This document shows positions 25,539-34,332 of a stretch of 64,000 bases of DNA, one piece after another. This DNA is from Nonomuraea montanisoli (GTDB taxonomy: Bacteria; Actinomycetota; Actinomycetes; Streptosporangiales; Streptosporangiaceae), in NCBI RefSeq assembly GCF_013363975.1, contig NZ_JABWGN010000009.1, forward strand, positions 1 through 64,000. Direction: 5' to 3'. Every line of letters starts with the position of its first letter. The first letter of the stretch is position 1. A model generated the notes under the pieces. That model saw only the letters and a program-made list of their open reading frames with translations. It ran no database searches and had not been told where the DNA came from. Position numbers and translations under genes: made by a program.

Positions 25539-26762
25539 GTGACGGATCATTCGGTCGGGCACGCCGTCGACCATCCGGTCAACGACGCCATCGATCTCAC
25601 CAGCGGCGCCTTCTGGGGCCGCGACCCGCACGAGGAGCTGCGCTGGATGCGGGAGAACGCCCCGGTCTACTGGGACGGGAAGGTGTGGGGCGTCGCGTCC
25701 TACCGCGACGTCCGCCGGGTCTCCCTGAACCCCCGGGCGTTCTCCAGCGCCCAGGGCATCCGGCCCGACTCCGGCCCGCTCCCCATGATGATCGACATGG
25801 ACGACCCGGCGCACATGCTGCGCCGCCGGCTCGTCAGCCGGGGCTTCACGCCGCGCCGCGTGGCGGCCCAGGCCGAGCGGATCGGGCAGTTGTGCGACCA
25901 GATCCTCGACCGGGTGTGCGAGCGCGGGGAGTGCGACTTCGTCTGGGACATCGCCGCGCCGCTCCCGCTGATCGTCATCGGCGACGCCCTCGGCGTGGCC
26001 CCCGAGGACCGTGACGCGCTGATGCGCTGGTCCGACGACATGCTGCGCGGCCTGGTCGGGCAGGCCGACAGCGAGCTGCTCGTCCGGGCCGGCGAGGCGT
26101 TCGAGCAGTACGAGGAGTACGCGACCCGGGTGATCGACGACCGGCGCGGCTGCCCCCGCGACGACCTCATCAGCACCCTCGTGCACGCGGAGGTGGACGG
26201 CGACCGCCTGGACCGCGACTCGCTGCTGTACGAGTGCCTGCTCATCCTCATCGGCGGCGACGAGACCACCCGCCACGTCCTGTCCGGAGGCGTGTACCAG
26301 CTCCTCGTCCACCCCGACCAGCGCCGCGCCCTCGCCGAGGACCTCTCCCGCATCCCGGCGGCGGTCGAGGAGATGCTCCGCTGGGTCTCGCCGATCAAGA
26401 ACATGAACCGCACCGTCGTCGCGGACACCGAGCTGGGCGGGCAGCACCTGCGCGCGGGCGACCAGGTGCTGCTGCTCTACCCGTCGGCCAACCGCGACGA
26501 GACGGTGTTCGCCGACCCGTACCGCTTCGACGTGGCCCGCACCCCGAACGACCACATCGCCTTCGGCTTCGGCAGCCACTTCTGCCTGGGCAACAGCCTG
26601 GCCCGGCTGGAGGTCAGGACCATGGTCGAGCGGCTGCTGCGGCGGATGCCCGACCTGGAGCCGGTCGGCGCGGGGGAGCCGGCGTTCCGTCCGGCCAACT
26701 TCATCTCCGGCTACGAGTCGATGCCCGTGCGCTTCACCCCGTCGGCACCCGTCGGCGCATGA
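25539..26762 (+). CDS. Cytochrome P450
   Basis: A 407-residue soluble bacterial P450. The I-helix motif GGDETTRHVLSGG is near residue 241, the ExxR pair in EEMLRW near residue 276, and the heme loop FGFGSHFCLGNSLAR near residues 343-357. MIDMDDPAHMLRRRLVSRGF resembles steroid- or lipid-oxidising CYP families, but the substrate is unproven. GTG 25539 is supported by AAAGGA upstream; the frame extends to 25464. The promoter region has a CAACC...GGTTG inverted pair (25480-25500). No ferredoxin gene is adjacent. It is followed closely by the S8 protease. Confidence 0.88.
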   Translation: MTDHSVGHAVDHPVNDAIDLTSGAFWGRDPHEELRWMRENAPVYWDGKVWGVASYRDVRRVSLNPRAFSSAQGIRPDSGPLPMMIDMDDPAHMLRRRLVSRGFTPRRVAAQAERIGQLCDQILDRVCERGECDFVWDIAAPLPLIVIGDALGVAPEDRDALMRWSDDMLRGLVGQADSELLVRAGEAFEQYEEYATRVIDDRRGCPRDDLISTLVHAEVDGDRLDRDSLLYECLLILIGGDETTRHVLSGGVYQLLVHPDQRRALAEDLSRIPAAVEEMLRWVSPIKNMNRTVVADTELGGQHLRAGDQVLLLYPSANRDETVFADPYRFDVARTPNDHIAFGFGSHFCLGNSLARLEVRTMVERLLRRMPDLEPVGAGEPAFRPANFISGYESMPVRFTPSAPVGA

Positions 26763-26826
26763 GTTGCATCCTGCGCCCCGTGCCGGAAGGATGCGAAATC
26801 TGCGTATGCGGGCGAATGGGGGAAGA

Positions 26827-28581
26827 ATGCGGGGACTTGTCGCTGGCCTCACGGTGCTCACCACGGCGGCGGCGCTCGCCGCCTGTGCGCCCGCCGGAGC
26901 GCCCACTGCCGCGACCGCCGCCGCGCCGATGGCCTCCTACCTCGTCTTCTACGCCGGCGGGCACCAGGGGGACGCCCGCTCCGCCGTGGACCGCGCGGGA
27001 GGCAGGGCCGTGGGCGGCGACGCCAGGCTCGGCTACCTGATCGCCGAGGGCGGGGGAGACGCCTTCGTCGGCGCGCTGGGCGACGACCCGGCCGTCGTCG
27101 GCGTGTCCACCGACCGGGCGATCGGCTACGCCTCCTCCACCGGCGCCTCCTGGCGCGGCTTCCCCTCGGCCCTGTCCGCCCCCAGGAGCGCCCTCACCGC
27201 TCCCGTGGCCTCCTCCGGTTCCTCCGCCTCCTCCGGCTCCTCCGCGGACGGGGCGAGCCGCCTCACGGCGCGGGCCTTCCCCGACGGGCCGTCGATCGCG
27301 ACCGGCGACTCCTCCGGCGAACCGCTGGCCTCCCGCCAGTGGGACATGCGGATGATCGGCGCCGACAAGGCGCACGCCAAGGCCGGCGGCAACAGGAAGG
27401 TGCTCGTCGGCATCATCGACACCGGCGTCGACGGCACCCATCCCGACATCGCCCCGAACTTCGACCGCGCCCTCAGCCGCAACTTCGTCACCGACCGGCC
27501 CAAGGACCTGAACGGCGACACCCTCGACGGCCCCTGCGAGGTCAGCGGCTGCAAGGACCCCGTCGACCGCGACGACGACGGCCACGGCACCCACGTCGCC
27601 AGCACCATCGGCTCGCCGATCAACGGCATCGGCATCGCCGGCGTGGCCCCCGGCGTCAGCCTGGTCAACATCCGGGCCGGACAGGACTCCGGGTACTTCT
27701 TCCTCAAGGCCAGCCTCGACGCGCTCACCTACGCCGGGGACATCGGCGTGGACGTCGTCAACATGAGCTACTACGTGGACCCGTGGCTGTTCAACTGCGC
27801 CCACAACAAGGCCGACAGCAAGAAGGAGCAACTGGAGCAGCGCGCCATCGTCACCGGCATGCAGCGCGCCCTCGACTACGCCCGCAAGCGGGGCGTCACG
27901 CTGATCTCCGCCCTCGGCAACGGCGCCACCGACCTCGGCAGGCCCAAGCTCGACAAGGACAGCCCCGGCTACCCGCGCGGCGACGAGAAGGTCCGCAAGG
28001 TCGACAACTCCTGCATCAACGTGCCCGCCGAGTCCAAGGGCGCCATCTCGATCTCCTCGGTGGGCCCGTCCGGGCGCAAGGCCATCTACAGCGACTACGG
28101 GACCGAGCAGACCGACCTGGCGGCGCCCGGCGGCGACACCCTCGACGGCAAGGGCACCTCCGTCGGTCGCGGCATCCTGGCCGCGGCCCCGGAGGCGGCG
28201 CTGCGCGCCGCCGGCAAGCTCGACGCCTCGGGCAAGCCCAAGTCCTCCGAGGTCGTCCGCGACTGCTCCAAGGGCCCGTGCTCGTACTACCAGTACATGG
28301 AGGGCACCTCCATGGCCGCGCCGCACGCCACCGGCGTCGCGGCCCTGCTCGTCGGCCGCTTCGGCAAGCCCGGCAAGGGCGGACTTCAGCTCGACCCCGC
28401 CGAGACGCAGCGGCTGCTCTACGGCACCGCCCGGCACAAGGCGTGCCCGCGGCCCCGCGGCTACGTCTACAAGGTGTACGGCGAGAGCGAGACCCAGACC
28501 TGCGAGGGCGGGAAGTCCAAGAACGGCTTCTACGGCCACGGCATCGTGGACGCGCTGAAGGCGGCTACCGTGAAGAGGTGA
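26827..28581 (+). CDS. Subtilisin-like (S8) serine protease, lipoprotein
   Basis: A 584-residue S8 peptidase. The N-terminus MRGLVAGLTVLTTAAALAAC has a lipobox (LAAC), so it is probably anchored on the outer face of the membrane. An inhibitor_I9-like propeptide segment lies at about residues 35-100. The catalytic triad is Asp in IIDTGVDGTHPD near residue 200, His in DDDGHGTHVAS near residue 256 and Ser in EGTSMAAPHATG near residue 494. ATG 26827 has GGGGGAA upstream. The stop overlaps the next gene by one base. Its substrate is unknown. Confidence 0.85.
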   Translation: MRGLVAGLTVLTTAAALAACAPAGAPTAATAAAPMASYLVFYAGGHQGDARSAVDRAGGRAVGGDARLGYLIAEGGGDAFVGALGDDPAVVGVSTDRAIGYASSTGASWRGFPSALSAPRSALTAPVASSGSSASSGSSADGASRLTARAFPDGPSIATGDSSGEPLASRQWDMRMIGADKAHAKAGGNRKVLVGIIDTGVDGTHPDIAPNFDRALSRNFVTDRPKDLNGDTLDGPCEVSGCKDPVDRDDDGHGTHVASTIGSPINGIGIAGVAPGVSLVNIRAGQDSGYFFLKASLDALTYAGDIGVDVVNMSYYVDPWLFNCAHNKADSKKEQLEQRAIVTGMQRALDYARKRGVTLISALGNGATDLGRPKLDKDSPGYPRGDEKVRKVDNSCINVPAESKGAISISSVGPSGRKAIYSDYGTEQTDLAAPGGDTLDGKGTSVGRGILAAAPEAALRAAGKLDASGKPKSSEVVRDCSKGPCSYYQYMEGTSMAAPHATGVAALLVGRFGKPGKGGLQLDPAETQRLLYGTARHKACPRPRGYVYKVYGESETQTCEGGKSKNGFYGHGIVDALKAATVKR

Positions 28582-28928
28582 TGTATCGCCTGGTCGCGGA
28601 CCTGGCGATGGTGGTGCACTTCGCCTTCCTCGCCTACCTCGCCGTGGGCGGGTTCCTCGCCTGGAGGTGGAGGCGGGCGATCTGGGCGCACGTGGCCGTC
28701 GTATGCTGGGCACTGCTGTCCGTCCTCGCGGGCGTCGACTGCCCGCTGACGGTTCTGGAAGACTGGGGCCGCCGCGGGGCCGGCCTGCCGGCTCTGCCTC
28801 CCAGCGGCTTCATCGACCACTACATCGAGGGAGTCATCTACCCGGAGCAGTACACCGACGTGGTGCGCGCGGCCCTCGCGGCCGTGATCGCGCTGAGCTA
28901 CGGCGGCTACCTTCTCCGTCGTCCGTGA
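28581..28928 (+). CDS. DUF2784 membrane protein
   Basis: A 115-residue protein with about three to four membrane helices. The order MYRLVADLAMVVHFAFLAYL, a short RWRR loop, a Trp-rich second helix, then HYIEGVIYPEQYTDVVR matches the DUF2784 family. Its function is unknown. It overlaps the S8 protease stop by 1 nt, suggesting coupled translation, and ends 35 bp before pyk. Confidence 0.8.
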   Translation: MYRLVADLAMVVHFAFLAYLAVGGFLAWRWRRAIWAHVAVVCWALLSVLAGVDCPLTVLEDWGRRGAGLPALPPSGFIDHYIEGVIYPEQYTDVVRAALAAVIALSYGGYLLRRP

Positions 28929-28963
28929 CTGCCAAGTGGTCTGTACCAATTAAGGTAGGACTC

Positions 28964-30394
28964 GTGACTCGTCGCGCGAAAATCGTCTGCACCCTAGGCC
29001 CCGCCACGTCGTCCCCTGAACGCCTGCGCGAGCTGATCTCCGCCGGCATGGACGTGGCCCGGTTCAACCTCAGCCACGGCACCCACGAGGTGCACCGGGA
29101 GATCTACGACCGGGTCAGGGAGGTGGCGGCCGACCTCGGCCGCGGCGTAGGCGTGCTCGCCGACCTGCAGGGCCCCAAGATCCGCGTCGGCAAGTTCGAG
29201 GAGGGCCCGGTCCGGCTCGGCTTCGGCGACGTCTTCACCATCACCACCGAGGACGTGCCGGGCGACCGCGACCAGGTCTCCACGACGTACAAGGGGCTGC
29301 CGGGCGACGTGCGCCCCGGCGACACGATCCTCGTCGACGACGGCCGCCTCGTGCTGGAGGTCACCCGCGTCGACGGCGACCGCGTGATCACCCGCGTGGT
29401 CATCGGCGGCATGATCTCCGACAACAAGGGCCTCAACCTGCCGGGCGTCAACGTCAGCGCGCCCGCGCTCACCGACAAGGACGAGGCCGACCTGCGCTGG
29501 GCGCTGCGCACGGGCTTCGACATGATCGCCCTGTCGTTCGTCCGCCGCCCCTCCGACGCCGACGTGGTGCGCAACATCATGGAGCAGGAGGCCGTCCGCC
29601 TGCCCCTGCTCGCCAAGATCGAGAAGCCGCAGGCGGTCGACCGACTGCCCGAGATCGTCGAGGCGTTCGACGGCATCATGGTCGCCCGCGGCGACCTCGG
29701 CGTGGAGCTCCCGCTGGAGCAGGTGCCGATCGTGCAGCGGCGCATCATCGAGCTGTGCCGCGAGAAGGCCCGCCCGGTCATCGTCGCCACCCAGATGCTC
29801 GACTCGATGATGAGCGCGCCGCGCCCCACCCGCGCCGAGGCGTCCGACGTCGCCTACGCGGTCATGGACGGCGCCGACGCGGTCATGCTCTCCGGCGAGA
29901 CCTCGGTCGGCAGCTATCCGATCGAGGCCGTGTCCACCATGGACCGCATCGCGTGCGCCGCCGAGAAGCACTCGCTGCACGCCACCCACACCCTGGAGCG
30001 CATGCCCGAGACCACCGGCGGCGCCATCGCCCGGGCCGCCGCCGAGGTCGGCGCCATCGTCGGCGCCAAGGCCCTGGTGGCGTTCACCATGTCGGGTGAG
30101 ACGGCCCGCCGCCTGGCCCGCTACCGCTCGCCGATCCCGCTGCTCGCCTTCACCTCGGCGCCGCACGTGCGCGGCCAGCTCTCGCTGACGTGGGGCGTGG
30201 AGACGTTCCACGTGCCGTTCGTCCACCACACCGACGACATGGTGCGGCAGGTCGAGGCGTCGCTGCTGTCGCTCGGCCGGCTGGAGAAGGGCGACAAGGT
30301 CGTCATCGTCGCCGGGTCCCCTCCCGGCACGCCCGGCTCCACCAACGCCCTGCGCGTCCACACCATCGGCTCCGCGGTCTCCCACGCCAACTGA
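28964..30394 (+). CDS. pyk: Pyruvate kinase
   Basis: A 476-residue pyruvate kinase. TRRAKIVCTLGPATSS opens the barrel, and the active-site signature LPLLAKIEKPQAVDRL is near residue 207 with MVARGDLGVELP after it. A C-terminal regulatory domain is present. It makes pyruvate and ATP from phosphoenolpyruvate. GTG 28964 follows TAAGGTAGGA; longer in-frame starts would overlap DUF2784. A GC hairpin (30423-30440) closes the gene. Confidence 0.96.
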   Translation: MTRRAKIVCTLGPATSSPERLRELISAGMDVARFNLSHGTHEVHREIYDRVREVAADLGRGVGVLADLQGPKIRVGKFEEGPVRLGFGDVFTITTEDVPGDRDQVSTTYKGLPGDVRPGDTILVDDGRLVLEVTRVDGDRVITRVVIGGMISDNKGLNLPGVNVSAPALTDKDEADLRWALRTGFDMIALSFVRRPSDADVVRNIMEQEAVRLPLLAKIEKPQAVDRLPEIVEAFDGIMVARGDLGVELPLEQVPIVQRRIIELCREKARPVIVATQMLDSMMSAPRPTRAEASDVAYAVMDGADAVMLSGETSVGSYPIEAVSTMDRIACAAEKHSLHATHTLERMPETTGGAIARAAAEVGAIVGAKALVAFTMSGETARRLARYRSPIPLLAFTSAPHVRGQLSLTWGVETFHVPFVHHTDDMVRQVEASLLSLGRLEKGDKVVIVAGSPPGTPGSTNALRVHTIGSAVSHAN

Positions 30395-30422
30395 CCGCCC
30401 CGCCGACTGACCGCCCCACCGG

Positions 30423-30440
30423 GCCCCGGCCTTCCGGGGC
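30423..30440 (+). terminator. Small hairpin after pyk
   Basis: GCCCCGG (30423-30429) and CCGGGGC (30434-30440) form a 7-bp stem with loop CCTT, 29 bp after the pyk stop. It is short but positioned as a terminator. Confidence 0.5.
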
Positions 30441-30478
30441 GGCCCGGCCCGAGGCGCGCACCGTCCGGAAGCGCGGCC

Positions 30479-30580
30479 ATGACCGAGGAGAGGCCGGCCG
30501 CGCTCCCGCAGGACGACGCGTGGCCGGAGCCTCCCGGCACGCGCGCGATCACCAGCCCGTGGACCCGGCGCCTACCGTAG
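30479..30580 (+). CDS. Small ORF, 33 aa (uncertain)
   Basis: ATG 30479 with CCGGAAG upstream opens a 33-codon frame (MTEERPAALPQDDAWPEPPG onward) that stops at 30580. It has Pro/Asp-rich composition, no known domain, and lies between pyk and dapD. The adjacent candidate at 30591 starts 10 bases later. It may be translated as a pair with it, or the two could be one gene split by a frameshift. Evidence is only the RBS and local spacing. Confidence 0.3.
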   Translation: MTEERPAALPQDDAWPEPPGTRAITSPWTRRLP

Positions 30581-30590
30581 GGGTACGCGA

Positions 30591-30815
30591 CTGACCGCCT
30601 TCGCCGACATCTCCCTGGAGGCCCGGCGCTACGCCGCGGCCGGCGCGAGCGGCGGCGTCACCTGGCGGCGCCGGCGGGTCGTCGAGCGGCGCCAGGAGAC
30701 GGCCGACGTGGTGTCGCTGCGCGACGCCCGGGCCCGGCTCGTCGCGGCGGGTGTCGCGCCCCGTGACGTCCACTACGACGTCTTCGGCCCCGGCCTGTGG
30801 CCGGCGCGCGACTGA
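30591..30815 (+). CDS. Small Arg-rich ORF, 74 aa, possible CTG start (uncertain)
   Basis: An open frame from 30483 to TGA 30815 reads LTAFADISLEARRY then VTWRRRRVVERRQETADVVS and ends FGPGLWPARD. There is no ATG, GTG or TTG in it; the only candidate is CTG 30591, with AGGGG at 30579-30583. Codon use looks like a real gene of this GC content. It could be a small nucleic-acid-binding protein, or the second half of a frameshifted gene with the ORF at 30479. No family recognised. Confidence 0.3.
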   Translation: MTAFADISLEARRYAAAGASGGVTWRRRRVVERRQETADVVSLRDARARLVAAGVAPRDVHYDVFGPGLWPARD

Positions 30816-30828
30816 GCACGCGTCCGAA

Positions 30829-30867
30829 GCGAACGGCCGGACCCCATCCGGGGGCCCGGCCGTTCGC
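30829..30867. terminator. Bidirectional hairpin terminator between small ORF and dapD
   Basis: GCGAACGGCCGG (30829-30840) pairs with CCGGCCGTTCGC (30856-30867), with a further CCCC/GGGG inner stem. It lies six bases from the dapD stop and 14 bases from the small ORF stop, serving both. Confidence 0.8.
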
Positions 30868-30872
30868 CTGCG

Positions 30873-31841
30873 TCAGTTCTGGTGCAGGGCCGCGTTCAGC
30901 TCGATGCCCTGGCCCGTGCGCGGCACCGCCTCGACCGCGCCGGTCCGCGAGTTCCTGCGCAGCAGCAGGCCGTTGCTCCCGGACAGCTCCCTGGCCTTGA
31001 CCACGCGCCCGTCCGGGAGGCCCACCTTGGTGCCGGCCGTCACGTACAGGCCGGCCTCGACCACGCAGTCGTCGCCCAGCGAGATGCCCACCCCGGCGTT
31101 GGCGCCGAGCAGGCAGCGCTCGCCGATGGAGATGACCTCCTTGCCGCCGCCCGAGAGCGTGCCCATGATCGACGCGCCGCCGCCCACGTCGGAGCCGTCG
31201 CCCACGACCACGCCGGCCGAGATGCGGCCCTCCACCATCGAGGCGCCCAGCGTGCCGGCGTTGAAGTTCACGAAGCCCTCGTGCATCACCGTCGTGCCAC
31301 TGGCCAGGTGCGCGCCGAGCCGCACCCGGTCGGCGTCGGCCACGCGGACCCCCGTGGGGAGCACGTAGTCGACCATCCGCGGGAACTTGTCCACCCCGTA
31401 CACCGTGACCGGGCCCCTCGCCCGCAGCCGCACCCGCGTCTGCTCGAAGCCCTCGACCGCGCACGGCCCGTGGTTGGTCCAGGCCACGTTCGCCAGCACG
31501 CCGAACAACCCGTCGAGGTTCAGCCCGTGCGGCCTGACCAGGCGGGCCGACAGCAGGTGCAGCCTGAGGTAGGCGTCGTGGGCGTCCGCGGGCGGCTCGG
31601 AGAGCTTGGCGATGCCGGTGCGCACCGCCACCACCTCCACGCCCCGCAGCGGGTCGGGCCCGACCAGGGAGGCGAGGTCGCCGGCCTCGGCGGCGTCGAG
31701 CCGCTCGGTGCCGGCCGCGGGCGGCTCGCCCAGCTCGGGGGCCGGGAACCAGGTGTCGAGAACGGTGCCGTCGGCGGCGACGGTGGCCAGGCCGATGCCG
31801 TACGCGCCGGTCACGGTGGGGTCGATAGCAGTCACGGGCAC
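30873..31841 (-). CDS. dapD: 2,3,4,5-tetrahydropyridine-2,6-dicarboxylate N-succinyltransferase
   Basis: A 322-residue actinobacterial-type DapD. The N-terminal domain (TVTGAYGIGLATVAADGTVL) is followed by hexapeptide-repeat left-handed beta helix at about residues 170-270 (GARV / LASGTTVMHEGFVNFNAG and GDGSDVGGGASIMGTLSGGG), which trimerises. It succinylates tetrahydrodipicolinate on the path to diaminopimelate and lysine for the cell wall. GTG 31841 is the start; a second GTG follows two codons later. It is 9 bp downstream of the PPOX gene and likely co-transcribed. Confidence 0.94.
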   Translation of the reverse strand: MPVTAIDPTVTGAYGIGLATVAADGTVLDTWFPAPELGEPPAAGTERLDAAEAGDLASLVGPDPLRGVEVVAVRTGIAKLSEPPADAHDAYLRLHLLSARLVRPHGLNLDGLFGVLANVAWTNHGPCAVEGFEQTRVRLRARGPVTVYGVDKFPRMVDYVLPTGVRVADADRVRLGAHLASGTTVMHEGFVNFNAGTLGASMVEGRISAGVVVGDGSDVGGGASIMGTLSGGGKEVISIGERCLLGANAGVGISLGDDCVVEAGLYVTAGTKVGLPDGRVVKARELSGSNGLLLRRNSRTGAVEAVPRTGQGIELNAALHQN

Positions 31842-31850
31842 AAAATACCG

Positions 31851-32270
31851 TCACACGGAGCCGAGGTCGGCGGAGAGCCAGTGCTCGGGCCGCATCCGGA
31901 ACGTCACCAGCGCCCTCGTGTCCGAGCCGCCCACGTAGCCGGGCAGCGCGTCGGCCGCCAGGTACCGGGCCGCGATCAGGGTGAGGTCCTCCGGCGTGGT
32001 CGGGCTCGACCCGACGACGGGGCCCTCGACCGACACGTACCGGTAGGTCGGGCTGGACCGCTGGACCAGCAGCGAGAAGCGGCCCGCCTTGCCGATCAGC
32101 CGGGCCTTGCGCGAGTCGCCGCCGGTGAGCAGGCACACCTCGCCGCCGGGGCTGTAGGCGTACCAGACGGGCACGACCAGCGGCGCCCGCTCCGTCCCGG
32201 CCTCGACCGACAGCGCCGCGATGTGCGGGCCGGCCAGGAACGCCTGCCGCTCGGCCTCGCTCAGCGCCAT
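31851..32270 (-). CDS. Pyridoxamine 5'-phosphate oxidase-like FMN-binding protein
   Basis: A 139-residue split-barrel protein. The opening LSEAERQAFLAGPHIAALSV, PLVVPVWYAYSPGGEVCLLT and KARLIGKAGRFSLLVQ follow the PPOX/F420-type deazaflavin oxidoreductase pattern. It may bind FMN or F420 and reduce a small substrate; its length fits a single barrel. It is upstream of dapD with a 9-bp gap. Cofactor and substrate are not resolved. Confidence 0.8.
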   Translation of the reverse strand: MALSEAERQAFLAGPHIAALSVEAGTERAPLVVPVWYAYSPGGEVCLLTGGDSRKARLIGKAGRFSLLVQRSSPTYRYVSVEGPVVGSSPTTPEDLTLIAARYLAADALPGYVGGSDTRALVTFRMRPEHWLSADLGSV

Positions 32271-32499
32271 CGTCCCACCTCCTGCCGGGATACATCACCG
32301 CCGCCGACATTCCCTACGCATGTCACATATGCCGCAAGAGCCCCATATCGGTACGTCTCAAGGAGGTTTTACGAAGACTTGGGCCGCTCCCGGCCCGCCC
32401 GCGTCACTACCTCTCGTGCGCCCGGACCGTCGTGCGCCTGGCCACGCTCCCCGGAGAACGGCGAAACCGCCCGGCGGTCGCGCCGAGCGGTTCGTCAGG

Positions 32500-32573
32500 T
32501 GCCTCGGGTGGGACTCGAACCCACACTGCGCGGGTTTTGAATCCGCTTCCTCTGCCAATTGGGATACCGAGGC
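32500..32573 (-). tRNA. tRNA with CAA anticodon (Leu-type anticodon, class I body)
   Basis: On the minus strand the sequence folds as a complete cloverleaf of 74 nt: acceptor GCCTCGG/CCGAGGC with discriminator A, D arm TCC...GGA, anticodon arm GCGGA-TTCAAAA-CCCGC, a 5-nt variable loop GCAGT, T arm GTGGG-TTCGAGT-CCCAC. The anticodon is CAA, which reads Leu UUG, but bacterial tRNA-Leu normally has a long variable arm and here it is short. The anticodon stem has an A-C mismatch at its loop end. CCA is not encoded. Identity is therefore uncertain. Confidence 0.85.
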
Positions 32574-32688
32574 AAAGATCCGGACAAGTCCGGATCAACA
32601 GTCTCGCACGGCCAAAGCGTAGCCCAACTCGGCGGCCGGCCAGCACCGACGTGGCTCTAATCTAGCGGACATCTGTACTCTTCTGCTC

Positions 32689-33273
32689 GTGAGTACGCAG
32701 CGGCGAGTGGTGATCGCGGAAGACGAGGCACTGATCCGCCTCGATCTCAAGGAGATGCTCGAGGAGGACGGCTACGTCGTCGTCGGCGAGGCCGGTGACG
32801 GTGAGCAGGCCATCAGGCTGGCGGCCGAGCTCAAGCCCGACCTCGTGATCCTCGACGTCAAGATGCCCGTCCTCGACGGCATCTCGGCCGCCGAGCGGAT
32901 CGCGGCCGACCGGATCGCGCCGTGCCTCATCCTGACCGCCTTCTCCCAGCGCGACCTGGTCGAGCGGGCCAGGGACGCGGGGGCCATGGCCTACCTCGTC
33001 AAGCCGTTCACCAAGGCCGACCTCGTGCCCGCCATCGAGATGGCGGTCAGCCGGCACGAGGAGATGGTGGCCCTGAGCGCGGAGGTGTCGAGCCTCTCCG
33101 AGCGGCTGGAGACCCGCAAGCTGGTCGAGCGCGCCAAGGGGCTGCTCATGGCGGCCCACGGGTGGAGCGAGCCGCAGGCGTTCCGGTGGATCCAGAAGGC
33201 GTCCATGGACCGCCGGCTGAGCATGCGCGAGGTCGCGCAGATCGTCATCGAGGACGCGGCGCCCCGCGCCTGA
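32689..33273 (+). CDS. pdtaR: ANTAR-domain two-component response regulator (PdtaR-type)
   Basis: A 194-residue response regulator. The receiver domain has acidic residues E11/D12 and phosphoacceptor Asp56 in LVILDVKMPVLDG, with the Lys in VKPFTKADL. A C-terminal ANTAR domain (about residues 130-190: LVERAKGLLMAAHGWSEPQA then FRWIQKASMDRRLSM) binds RNA hairpins to prevent transcription termination. The start is GTG 32689. No histidine kinase is adjacent, as is usual for PdtaR. It may act on nearby RNA structures, but no target is proven. Confidence 0.9.
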   Translation: MSTQRRVVIAEDEALIRLDLKEMLEEDGYVVVGEAGDGEQAIRLAAELKPDLVILDVKMPVLDGISAAERIAADRIAPCLILTAFSQRDLVERARDAGAMAYLVKPFTKADLVPAIEMAVSRHEEMVALSAEVSSLSERLETRKLVERAKGLLMAAHGWSEPQAFRWIQKASMDRRLSMREVAQIVIEDAAPRA

Positions 33274-33295
33274 GGGCCGGGCGCGGCCCGGAGGC

Positions 33296-34153
33296 TCACT
33301 TCTTCAGGCCGCACACCTCCAGCGCGTAGTCGATCAGCTCCTTCTGCCGCTCGGCTGGCGGCTGCACGATGACCACGCGCTCCTCGCCGCCGTCCACCGA
33401 GGCCCGCACGGGGAACAGGAACGCCTTCTTGGCCTCGGCGAACGCGTGCGGGTCGCAGCGGCCGGGCGAGAGCGCGATCGGCGCCTCGGCCCGCGCGGCC
33501 CCCGCCTCCAGCACCACCAGCGGCCTGGCCCTGCGGGCGGGCGTCACGATGTAGTGGGTCGTGCCGTCCACGGAGCCGACCGCCACCCGGCCCGCCCCGC
33601 GCCTGGTCAGCACGAGGGTGCCGCGCATCAGGTCGCCGTCCCGCTTCCAGTCCGGGCCGAAGGCGATGTCGGCGGCCTGCTTGACGAGGAAGGCCGAGCA
33701 CTCGTCGCGCAGCAGCCGGGCCAGCAGCGGGTCCGGGTGCGGCACCGGGAAGACGACCCTGCGCGGCGGCTCGGAGCCGACGCGGACGCGGGCCGCGACC
33801 GTGGCGGGCCGGACCTCCGGCAGCCCCCGGGGCGAGCAGTTCGCCTCACCGAAGGGAATGCGGAGATCGGTGCGCTCGGTGCGCCCGATGGTGGAGTCCT
33901 TGCTTTCCGGTGGAAGAGTTTTGAATGACGGCGAGATCAGCTGGACGTCGGTGAAATGTACGGGCGTGTCCGTGGTATTGCGGACAGCGACCTCGATGGC
34001 GTGCGCGGGCTCGTCGGAGCGCCATTGGGCCAGGGAGACGGAGACCCCGTAGGGTGGTCGTGACGAGGGTTCGGCCGGTCTGCCGGGGCTGCCGCAACCC
34101 GTCAGCACAACCACCATGACCAGGGGGACCCTAAAGTGCTTCACGGCACGCAC
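33296..34153 (-). CDS. Putative lipoprotein, 285 aa
   Basis: The N-terminus VKHFRVPLVMVVVLTGCGS has a lipobox (LTGC), so it is probably an exported lipoprotein. The middle has beta-rich segments (HAIEVAVRNTTDTPVHFTDV), similar to domains that pack at the cell surface, and Cys pairs in NCSPRG, DECSA, GRCDP and EVCGL. No known family was recognised. GTG 34153 and GTG 34144 are both possible. It is convergent with pdtaR (22 bp) and divergent from livK. Confidence 0.65.
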   Translation of the reverse strand: MRAVKHFRVPLVMVVVLTGCGSPGRPAEPSSRPPYGVSVSLAQWRSDEPAHAIEVAVRNTTDTPVHFTDVQLISPSFKTLPPESKDSTIGRTERTDLRIPFGEANCSPRGLPEVRPATVAARVRVGSEPPRRVVFPVPHPDPLLARLLRDECSAFLVKQAADIAFGPDWKRDGDLMRGTLVLTRRGAGRVAVGSVDGTTHYIVTPARRARPLVVLEAGAARAEAPIALSPGRCDPHAFAEAKKAFLFPVRASVDGGEERVVIVQPPAERQKELIDYALEVCGLKK

Positions 34154-34332
34154 ATTAGGCAACCTTGAGCGGCTCTCGTAAGTTGAGGACTGATTACGAC
34201 TCCGCATCCAAGTGCCGACAGTTCAGGACGGCATCTGGTTCCGGGCCATGGCGGTTTTGTACGTTTCCGTCATTCGATCGGGAACGTCGGCGGTGCTGAC
34301 CGGTCCCGGCCTGGAGATGAAGGAGACACTTC

